Shown one piece after another: positions 1 to 6,042 of a stretch of 12,655 nt of DNA (its first letter is position 1; every line of letters starts with the position of its first letter). The notes below the pieces were generated by a model. The model was not told where the DNA came from, ran no database searches, and saw only the letters and a list, made by a program, of their open reading frames with translations. The DNA is taken from contig PJRA01000297.1 of assembly GCA_016987375.1 (NCBI GenBank), forward strand, positions 265,260 through 277,914, written 5' to 3'. Source of the DNA: Brachionus koreanus (taxonomy: Eukaryota > Rotifera > Eurotatoria > Ploima > Brachionidae). Both the position numbers and the translations under genes were made by a program.

Positions 1-393
1 TAAATTTTTAAATCAAAATTTCAACTTAATTAAAAATGTAATTAATATTGACTTTTTTTTGAAAAAAAAAATTTTCAAAATTTGAAAAGACTTTAAAATG
101 ACTTTTTTTTTGTCTTTTGCACAAGTCTGGAAAAATCTAAATCATTTACAAAATTTATTTGATTATTTTTTCTGAATAATAAACCTGAGATTGGTGAAAC
201 CAAAAAAAATTTTTTTTTGAGGATCTGAAATGCTGATTTTTTTGGAAAGGAGTGGTGGCAGTTTTTTTAGCTTTTTGACTTGAAAAATATTTCCGAATTT
301 TTTTAGAAGATAGAGGTACCTAAAACTTTTCAACTAAGACTTTATTAACATTCAATTTAACAATAAAAGCTAACTCAAATTTTTTTTGGACTT
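1..393. other. A+T-rich non-coding stretch
   Basis: This stretch is dominated by long T and A runs, and no open frame or recognisable protein similarity is visible on either strand. It lies just downstream (on the minus strand) of the LINE tail that begins at 705, so part of it could be that element's decayed C-terminus and 3' untranslated region. I see no clean poly-A tail or target-site duplication to mark the end of the element. Confidence 0.5.
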
Positions 394-705
394 TTATTTT
401 TCGTATCTGTTTTTGAGTCGATTCTTCTGAAGTGTCCTCTGATTCTCTGAGCTGGTCCAGCTTGGGATATTTTCCAACTTACCTGATTGATTGAGTTTGA
501 AGAATCGAATCATGTCGCCTCTTATGCGACGCTCTTGTGTTTGTAAGCACAAGACAACAATTCTTGGGACTAGCATTGTAGCTCTTCTCTGGGCCTTCAC
601 GATAGTGTTTAAATCTTTCTTGCTAGAAGATGCCCAAACAACTGATGCATATTCCAGATGTGGTCTTAGATATTTTAGAAGCCTGTTTAGACTTGTTGTG
701 TGGGA
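394..705 (-). pseudogene. Jockey-like LINE ORF2 C-terminal fragment
   Basis: Read on the minus strand from 705, this encodes the region just after the reverse-transcriptase core of jockey-like non-LTR retrotransposons. The diagnostic stretch PHLEYASVVW is followed by KKDLNTI, QRRAT and RRIRGDMIRFFK, in the family order. An in-frame TGA at 706-708 cuts it off, and nothing upstream of that (higher coordinates) matches the polymerase core. The part between QRRAT and RRIRGDM appears shortened compared with intact copies as I recall them. It is a 5'-truncated dead copy, as usual for LINEs that insert by target-primed reverse transcription. No ATG begins this frame in a useful place, and the plus-strand frame over the same bases is only a shadow. 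The family is secure from the motifs; the exact clade is less certain. Confidence 0.82.
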
Positions 706-720
706 TCAATAAATAAAAAG

Positions 721-1200
721 ACTTTGCTTTAAAAATGCTTTATTTGAATCCAAAATAAATAACAGAAATAATGGTTTATAAATTGAGTCAAAAATTTTTT
801 TTTAATTTTAATTAAAAATTCAAATTAATAGTGAATAAAAATCTAAAAATAAACTATATGTCGAATTTAATAGATCTAAAACTAAGATTTTTTTATCAAA
901 ATTTCTAAAAATTATATCTAACCCCAAAAACATTTAAATGGCTTTTATTTTTTCTAGTAGAAAAAATGAATTTATTTAAGATACTTTTTTTCTTTGGAAA
1001 AAAATATTTTTGATTTAAGAAAATATAATTATTTATTTGTTTGTTTAATAACTTTCCTAATAGAAAAAAATATCTTTGTTCTCACCTTAATCGATTAAGA
1101 ATACTATACTAATTGACAAGTGACTTAATATCACTTTATTAGTAACTTTAATTAAATATAAAATGAGTAAAAAAAAACATTAAAACAGTAAAAAATTAGT
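721..1200. other. A+T-rich spacer between two LINE tails
   Basis: There is no convincing coding sequence. The stretch consists of A/T homopolymer runs and short palindromes, for example CTTAATCGATTAAG at 1086-1099. It separates a minus-strand LINE remnant from a plus-strand one. The expected upstream polymerase motif (ADD box) of the plus-strand LINE is not visible here, so that copy was probably truncated near 1200. Confidence 0.5.
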
Positions 1201-1205
1201 ATAAG

Positions 1206-1889
1206 ATGAATAAGTACTTAGTAGAATTAGAACAGTGGCTTTTCAAGTGTAAAATGAAGATTTCGGTTGAAAAGTCTTGCTAAATGATTTTTACTAAAAA
1301 CAACAAAGAAAGTTCTATGTTTAATTTCAAGGATTTATGGAAATAAAATCAAAACCCTAAAACAAATAAAGTTCCTAGGTATTAAATTCGATTCTTAACT
1401 AACCTTTTCTTCAATGATAGAAGAAAATCAAAAAACGTTGCAATTCAAGGCTAAACTTAATCAAAAACTTGTCAAATAAAAAATGGGGCCTTGACTTTAG
1501 AACTTTAGGAAACCTTTATAAGTCTTTGATTGGATCTATTCTAGACTATTCTTTCCCTTGTCTTAACTCTCTTTCAGAAACTAATATAAAAAGATTAGAA
1601 ATAATCCAAAATTAATCGGTTTGTTCTATACTAAAACTAAGATATGATGCTCTCTCCAACATATTACATCATGAGGCACATAAAAACTCTAAACTACTGA
1701 CAGTCTCAAATCGACTTTTTGAGTTGAGTGAGAGATATGCTAGGGCTGAGCCACTCTGTTCCACTAGTTGTCAGACTGGTGGAAGAATATAACAAAGTTT
1801 TCGAATCAAGAAATATCGAGTACCCAACTCTATTGTGTGATTGCTACCTTACTATTTCCTCTTTTTTCCCTGAAAAATCAAAAATATAA
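1206..1889 (+). pseudogene. Jockey-like LINE ORF2 3' end, multiply broken
   Basis: A decayed copy of the C-terminal third of a non-LTR retrotransposon reverse transcriptase. The segments in order are: LEQWLFKCKMKIS (about 1227-1265, the post-ADD region), KFLGIKFDS with LTFSSMIEE (about 1370-1425), LYKSLIGSILDYSFP (about 1514-1558), LSETNIKRLEIIQN (about 1570-1611), LSERYARA (about 1724-1747) and finally PLVVRLVEEYN...FESRNIEYPT (from 1761) running to a natural-looking stop at 1887-1889. Several frameshifts and stop codons separate these pieces, so it is non-functional, but the last 42 codons are intact. The DYSFP and EYAS forms place it near the other LINE remnant at 394-705, possibly in the same broad group. 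A 3' untranslated tail of unknown length follows. The copy is 5'-truncated. Confidence 0.85.
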
Positions 1890-2118
1890 AAATGTATTCT
1901 GTTACTCTCTATCTTAATTTATCTAATTTTAATTAATTTTAATGTTTCTCTAGTTTTTAATTTATATTATTTTTTACTTTTAAATAAAACAAGTTTCTAG
2001 TTTTTTTTAATTTTTGATGTGCAATGCTGGTCATTCAAATATTCATTCAAAACCTTCACTTTTGGGACATTTGAATGGCCAAAACGATTATGAGATAGTT
2101 TGAGTTTTCTTTAAAGCC
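1890..2118. other. LINE 3' flank and spacer
   Basis: A+T-rich sequence after the LINE stop codon, with an AATAAA at 1983-1988. Bases 2027-2100 are noticeably less A+T-rich and contain a short open stretch, but I could not match it to any family. It directly abuts the TTAA of the piggyBac-type element and might be an upstream piece of whatever that element inserted into. Confidence 0.35.
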
Positions 2119-2122
2119 TTAA

Positions 2123-2136
2123 CACTAGAACGCCCG
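2123..2136 (+). repeat. Left terminal inverted repeat of piggyBac-type element
   Basis: CACTAGAACGCCCG lies immediately inside the TTAA target duplication and pairs perfectly with the right end at 2937-2950. Confidence 0.88.
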
Positions 2137-2153
2137 ATTTTTTTTATACCGTT

Positions 2154-2180
2154 AACGCCCGGCAAGGGTTTAAAAAACCC
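2154..2180 (+). repeat. Left subterminal repeat module with hairpin
   Basis: AACGCCCGG at 2154-2162 is followed by GGGTTTAAAAAACCC at 2166-2180, which can fold as a 6-bp stem around AAA. The same pair of motifs, inverted, is found at 2741-2767 and 2919-2944. Such modules are usually transposase-binding sites; that role is inferred. Confidence 0.7.
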
Positions 2181-2495
2181 CTTTTAAATTTAATGTGTAA
2201 TAAGCAAAACAACCAAAATTTTTTGCCAAATTTATCAAGTTTATTTGGCATGTATTGTTAGATGCTACATCTGCATTTTAATGGCAGCAATTGCTCATCA
2301 ACAGTTAAGAATTGATTTGGTCGGTAGCAAGCTTGAGTGTTTTCAATTAGCTGTCAAATGTTACACGCTATGATCTTGATATCCTATTGTCAAATCGGAG
2401 ATATATCATTAGCAGGAGAAAGCGATTTCTAGACATGAAATTGGTAATTTTTGGTATACCATAGTTTTTGGATCACATTTCTATGGCAGGAATAT

Positions 2496-2711
2496 CTAGA
2501 CAAAAAAATTTATACACAGTAAAATTCCTATGAAACAAACAAAATCTTTCTCTGAAAAATAGACTGCGGTCATTAGTCTTAGGAAAAACATTTGTACATT
2601 CGAGTACCATTTCCAAATTACGTCTGATTTAGACGTTTTATCTTCATTTTCATAATCAAAATCACCTGAAGCATCTAAATCTGCATTATTTACTTTGGTA
2701 AGCTGTTTCAA
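2496..2711 (-). pseudogene. Small open frame inside the piggyBac-type element
   Basis: A 71-residue frame starts at an ATG at 2709-2711 and reads inward from the right end of the element. Its first half is acidic (DLDASGDFDYENEDKTSKSD) and its second half is hydrophobic. Many piggyBac transposases begin with an acidic, poorly conserved stretch and have their start codon at this sort of distance from one terminus. It could therefore be the leftover 5' end of the parental transposase gene. I see no DDE core or C-terminal cysteine-rich domain, so this is inference only; a chance frame is nearly as likely. Confidence 0.25.
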
Positions 2712-2740
2712 AGAAAGTAAAGCTGAAGTTAAAATTTAAT

Positions 2741-2767
2741 GGGGTTTAAAAAACCCCTCCGGGCGTT
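2741..2767 (-). repeat. Right inner subterminal repeat module
   Basis: GGGGTTTAAAAAACCCC (2741-2757) is followed by CCGGGCGTT (2759-2767). It is the inverted counterpart of the left module at 2154-2180 and lies far (about 180 bp) from the right terminal motif, making the element asymmetric. Confidence 0.7.
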
Positions 2768-2936
2768 TATGTATATATTTTTTTTGTTGACATTAAATCA
2801 TTATATTTTGAAATTTCAAAAATAAAATAATAATCATATTTTCATTTTCAATTTGGGAAAAAAAAACTTTGACAAAACTCCTCTTAGAAAAATTTTTATT
2901 GACTTTTTAAAATCAAAAAAGGGTTTAAAAAACCCT

Positions 2937-2950
2937 CGGGCGTTCTAGTG
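2937..2950 (-). repeat. Right terminal inverted repeat of piggyBac-type element
   Basis: CGGGCGTTCTAGTG, the exact reverse complement of the left end, is followed by TTAA at 2951-2954. Confidence 0.88.
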
Positions 2951-2954
2951 TTAA

Positions 2955-3347
2955 TCAATAATGGACTGTGAAATGTATAGATGTATATTAGCTGAGTATT
3001 TATTACCTTTTGGAGCAGGTAAATTTGATTTAGCTTTTAAGTTACATCAAGACAATGATCCAAAACATAAGTCTAATTTATCTCGAAATTTTCTTAACCA
3101 TAACAATTTTAATTTGGTATATAATAAAAATTTTAGTTTTTAAAAGTTATTCAGCATAGTAATTAAAGGTGAAATCCCCTCTAAATTCACATGATTTAAA
3201 CCCCATAGAAATGGTATGGCATGAAATGAAAAAATTCATCATAGAAAAAGTACCAAAAAATGAAGATGATGTTTATAAATATATTTTGATTTCCAAAACA
3301 CTCTAACACCCGAAAACTGCAAGAAATATATTCACCATTTAAAAAAA
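2955..3347 (+). pseudogene. Tc1-like transposase C-terminal fragment, frameshifted
   Basis: This is the second half of a Tc1/mariner-superfamily DDE transposase. Bases 2961-3143 give MDCEMYRCILAEYLLPF and then HQDNDPKHKS, where the aspartate of QDN is the second catalytic residue. A stop follows. From 3172 the frame has shifted by one and gives SHDLNPIEMVWHEMKKFI, whose NPIE glutamate is the third catalytic residue expected of a Tc1-type (DD34E) enzyme. A second shift near 3282 returns to the first frame for FQNTLTPENCKKYIHHL, the usual C-terminal helix region. About 30-40 extra bases lie between the first two pieces. The N-terminal DNA-binding half and the first catalytic aspartate are missing. 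The piece begins exactly where the piggyBac-type element ends. No functional protein can be made. Confidence 0.85.
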
Positions 3348-3396
3348 AAAAAAAAATTCATATTTTTACGTAAATTTGCGTAAATTAAAAAAAAAA

Positions 3397-4086
3397 ATGT
3401 TACAAATTTCGGAATCTGACTCGTCATTAACTTCAATTATTCAAAGATCAGCTGCCAGTGAAAGCGAGGACATTATTCCACTAAAAAAAGCCAGGGACGA
3501 AGCTAAAGTGTATGATTATTACAAAATATATATCAGTTTACAAGAGAGTCTTGATGAAATTAAAAATTAACTTATCGATGATGTCAAGTGGACTGCAAGA
3601 GAGAAATGTATGACGGATATTGGCGAAAAACGTTTCTTCAAATGCTTAAAATGTGACAATCATTTATATATATTAATTCATAGGACAATTACTCAAGTAA
3701 CAATTTATAAACTAGACAACCCCCACGAACACAACAATGAAAATGATCCATTGATTCCAACAAAGACCAAAGACAAAGTTATTTTAATGTATTTCAATGA
3801 AAATCAAAAATCAAAAGAAATTAGTCGATGGCTTAGAAAAAACCTTAATGATGGGTTTGTATAAATGAGCTAGCTTCAAATCAATAATTGATTCACATAC
3901 ATAAAAAAAGAACAAATTCAAGTTGATCTTGGTCAAAGCATTAATGCATTAAAATTATGGACTGGAAGTGTCAGTATTATTATTCCCGAAGGACATGATG
4001 AAATGTTCATTGTTTCAAAATTTGTGATTAAACCAGATAATGTCAACTTTCGAATTTTTAGGACTACAAAGAGGCTTATTTCTTGA
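3397..4086 (+). pseudogene. MULE (Mutator-like) transposase N-terminal fragment with stops
   Basis: One uninterrupted frame matches the N-terminal part of animal Mutator-like transposases. ATG at 3397-3399 opens an acidic Ser-rich leader. Next come a segment with YDYYKIY...LQESLDEIKN and an EKRFFKC zinc-finger region of FLYWCH/WRKY-GCM1 type, with ligands Cys at 3643 and 3652 and His at 3724 and 3730 (C-x2-C-x23-H-x-H). A helical stretch follows, then MFIVSKFVIKP...NFRIFRTTKRLIS (to 4083), which normally directly precedes the catalytic DDE domain. Stops interrupt the frame at 3568 (TAA), 3862 (TAA), 3871 (TAG), 3889 (TGA) and 4084 (TGA), but there is no frameshift over 230 codons. The catalytic domain is absent, replaced by A+T-rich sequence. 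All three stop codons occur, so this is decay rather than recoding. Confidence 0.75.
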
Positions 4087-4289
4087 CAAATTGATTGACT
4101 ATTAAAAATAAATTAGATTAGATAAAATTAATCTAATGAAATCCACATTCAAAGCATATGAATTTAATAGTTATTAACCAAGAGAACTGAACATCATACT
4201 GAATTTTGTTTTAATTGAATCTAAAAAATTAAAAAATCAACTAGTTCTTTTTAATTTTTAATTAAACATAATTGTTAAAGAATTTTTAA
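4087..4289. other. A+T-rich spacer between MULE fragment and MITE
   Basis: I see nothing coding. The sequence contains repeated AATTAATTTAATC-like strings and ends next to the TA where the foldback element begins. Confidence 0.45.
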
Positions 4290-4539
4290 TAAACGCGACC
4301 AAAAATAAATTAAAATAAAAATTAAATTCTTTAATAGATAAAGTTTATTTCATTTATTTTGGTAAAAGCGCATGCAGCAAATTTAAAATTTTAAAAAATA
4401 ATGCGATTTTAAAATTGTATAAAAAATTTATTTTATTCTAAGTTATATAATTACAAGCAAAATATACCAAAATAAATGAAATAGACTTTACCTATTAAAG
4501 CATTTAATTTTTATATTAATTTTTTTTGGGTCGCGTTTA
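4290..4539. mobile_element. 250-bp foldback MITE with 75-bp arms
   Basis: Bases 4290-4364 and 4465-4539 are inverted copies of each other: 75 bp each with about six mismatches by my count and no gaps, separated by a 100-bp loop. The outer ends read TAAACGCGACC and GGTCGCGTTTA, so the element can be read as TA-AACGCGACC...GGTCGCGTT-TA with a TA duplication, as for Tc1/mariner-type miniature elements. The GCG-rich tips stand out from the A+T-rich surroundings. It encodes no protein. A transcript would fold into a long hairpin. Confidence 0.78.
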
Positions 4540-4662
4540 TATAAAAAAATTGCATGCTGTTATACGGTCAAGTTCCGGCTTTACCATGCATGTAATACCT
4601 TACCATGCCTTAAACGCTATAAACGCTTAAACTTTACTTCTGTAAAATGTTTATCTATGAGC

Positions 4663-4676
4663 AAATTTGGTTAATG
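4663..4676 (+). repeat. Left target-site duplication of SINE
   Basis: AAATTTGGTTAATG, repeated exactly at 4916-4929, flanks the SINE. A 14-bp perfect duplication is typical of LINE-machinery (target-primed) insertion and suggests a fairly recent event. Confidence 0.88.
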
Positions 4677-4915
4677 TCGGTCCTGTGGTGTAGTGGTTAG
4701 AACACCCGACATCCAATCAGGAGGTCGTGGGTTCGAATCCTCATCCAGTCCGGCTGCAAACGCGTTGGGTTAACTACCCGACCGTCCAAGACATTTCAAG
4801 TTACAAAGAAATCAAGAAAAACGAAAGAAACTCAAGAGAAAAATCGACTTGAGTGGAAATCAAAAGTAATGACCCTATGCTCCACAAGGAGTGAATAAGG
4901 AAAAAAAAAAAAAAA
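4677..4915 (+). mobile_element. tRNA-derived SINE with LINE-derived tail
   Basis: The head (about 4678-4753) is tRNA-like, with an A box TGGTGTAGTGG at 4686-4696 and a B box GGTTCGAATCC at 4730-4740. These are the internal RNA polymerase III promoter. The D arm still pairs (GTGT/ACAC), but the anticodon and acceptor stems do not close well, so it is not a working tRNA gene. A unique body follows, then a tail ending in a run of A from 4901 to 4918. Reading 4843-4896 in one frame gives NRLEWKSKVMTLCSTRSE and a stop. This closely resembles the C-terminal end of ORF2 in LINEs of the YGSECW type (compare the remnant at 9256-9607). The element therefore seems to share its 3' end with a partner LINE. 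Perfect 14-bp duplications border it. Confidence 0.87.
4686..4740 (+). promoter_or_regulatory. Internal Pol III promoter (A and B boxes) of the SINE
   Basis: The A box TGGTGTAGTGG (4686-4696) fits the TRGYNNARNNG consensus, and the B box GGTTCGAATCC (4730-4740) fits the GGTTCGANTCC consensus perfectly. The boxes start 44 bp apart, normal for tRNA-type promoters. Transcription would start a few bases upstream, close to 4677. Confidence 0.8.
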
Positions 4916-4929
4916 AAATTTGGTTAATG
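4916..4929 (+). repeat. Right target-site duplication of SINE
   Basis: AAATTTGGTTAATG directly follows the poly-A tail; its first three A bases are indistinguishable from the tail. It matches 4663-4676 exactly. Confidence 0.88.
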
Positions 4930-5218
4930 CAGCAGAATAAGTCTGCAAAGTACTGTGCAATTTGCTTCATTTTGCACGCCATTAAAAAGTACTCTAATAA
5001 ACTTTGCAATTACATTGCAGAGTTTTTGCAGAATTATTCTATTGCATTAAGCATTTTACAGGACTTCACAACCTTGTCTAATACCAATAATCAAAATTAA
5101 TTTAATCTTTTTTATACCAAAAAAAGATTAAATTTGATATCTAGAAAAATTCATTGAAAGTCCTTTATGCTTTTTTTAGTATCCAAAATATCCAAAAAAA
5201 CTTAATTAGCTTATTATA
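4930..5218. other. Unassigned sequence between SINE and second MITE
   Basis: Bases 4930-5060 are slightly less A+T-rich, with many TGCA and TTTGC strings (for example GCAAAGTACTGTGCAATTTGC), and form the original insertion site of the SINE together with 4541-4662. A 69-codon frame crosses it but begins inside the SINE tail at a GTG and looks like chance. I recognise no family. Confidence 0.4.
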
Positions 5219-5616
5219 TAACGAGTGTTCAAGTGTTTTTAAATTAAAAAAAAAACCTGTTCCTCTAATCAAAAGACTATGAAATTTTATACGAATGTAA
5301 CTTAATTTCTAATTTAGTGTTTTCTAATCATAACTTTTAAATGGATCATTTTTTCAAAATAATTTATGTATATTAAAAATCCTTATAAAATTTTCTATAA
5401 GATGAAATACAAAACTTAATTTCCTCAAAATTGGTTTGCCGGGGACATTTTGATGAAAGGGTCAAAGGCAATGTCATTCAAATAATAAACAACATTCAAA
5501 TTAAATTTTAGTTAATTTTTTTACATTAGAAATTAAGTTACATTCGTATAAAATTTCATAGTCTTTTGATTAGAAGAACATGTTTTTTTAATTTAAAAAC
5601 ACTAGAACACTCGTTA
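5219..5616. mobile_element. 398-bp MITE with ~95-bp terminal inverted repeats
   Basis: The left arm 5219-5313 and right arm 5525-5616 are inverted copies that differ by about three substitutions and a 3-base A-run length change. The innermost 49 bp (ending CTTAATTTCTAAT on the left) are identical. The termini are TAACGAGTGTTC and GAACACTCGTTA, bordered by TA at 5217-5218 and 5617-5618, consistent with a TA target duplication as in Tc1/mariner-type elements. The roughly 210-bp centre is non-coding and includes one G-rich patch, GCCGGGGACATTTTGATGAA (about 5438-5457). It has no transposase and would need one in trans. High arm identity suggests recent activity or hairpin gene conversion. Confidence 0.78.
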
Positions 5617-5618
5617 TA

Positions 5619-6042
5619 TTGCTTTAAAAAATAATTTGAAATTTTATTTCAGTTTTAAAAGTCTTTCTTTTGAGCAATTCTATTTAGCTTGAACAATTAG
5701 TTGATTTATTTAAAATTGAGTTTTAGATTTGAATTATCTAAATAAATGATGATACTTGGCTCAAGCTTGCACTAAATTTGTGATATTTTTTTTACATTTA
5801 TCAAAATTCAATTTATATTAGAACAAATAATGTTTTTATAGACAGGTTGTTCAAATCAAAGATGCCTAATTTTTTGCTATCTTTTTCAAAAATGAGATGA
5901 TTTATTCACTATTTTAAATAAATAAAATAATGTTTATTCTGTATTAGTCACTTAAATAAGTAAATATATGTTATTCATGAATTTGGAAATAGATTTTTAG
6001 TTTATTAAAAAAAATTTAAAACTCATTTTAATCCAAATAACA
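5619..6042. other. Upstream region of the SLC5 gene
   Basis: This is A+T-rich non-coding sequence between the MITE and the transporter start codon and presumably holds that gene's promoter. I cannot pick out a TATA box or initiator with confidence because TATA-like strings are everywhere at this composition. The bases before the ATG, ATAACAATGG, give A at -3 and G at +4. Confidence 0.45.

Larger units (their letters stand above)
2119..2954. mobile_element. Non-autonomous piggyBac-type transposon with TTAA duplication
   Basis: The element body is 2123-2950 (828 bp), flanked by TTAA at 2119-2122 and 2951-2954. Its ends are a perfect 14-bp inverted repeat, CACTAGAACGCCCG (2123-2136) and its complement (2937-2950). 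TTAA duplication with short terminal repeats is the hallmark of the piggyBac superfamily. Subterminal repeats are also present: a module of AACGCCCGG plus GGGTTTAAAAAACCC occurs inverted at 2154-2180 and 2741-2767, and again next to the right end at 2919-2944. The inner copies lie about 25 bp from the left end motif but about 180 bp from the right one. Asymmetric internal repeats are also known in piggyBac itself. There is no full-length transposase, so it must be mobilised in trans, if at all. Confidence 0.83.

Noticed and set aside
491..712. 73-codon plus-strand open frame
   Set aside because: It lies antisense to a clear LINE reverse-transcriptase remnant on the minus strand, so it is a shadow frame.
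3397..4086. Stop-codon reassignment or programmed read-through in the MULE frame
   Set aside because: TAA, TAG and TGA all occur in frame, and the two intact genes end normally, so simple decay is the better explanation.
4678..4753. Functional tRNA gene
   Set aside because: The A and B boxes are good, but the anticodon and acceptor stems do not pair, and the segment continues into a SINE body with poly-A and target duplications. It is the SINE head.
4891..5100. 69-codon open frame on the plus strand
   Set aside because: It starts at a GTG inside the SINE tail, runs through the poly-A (poly-Lys) and then across the SINE target site; no family resemblance.
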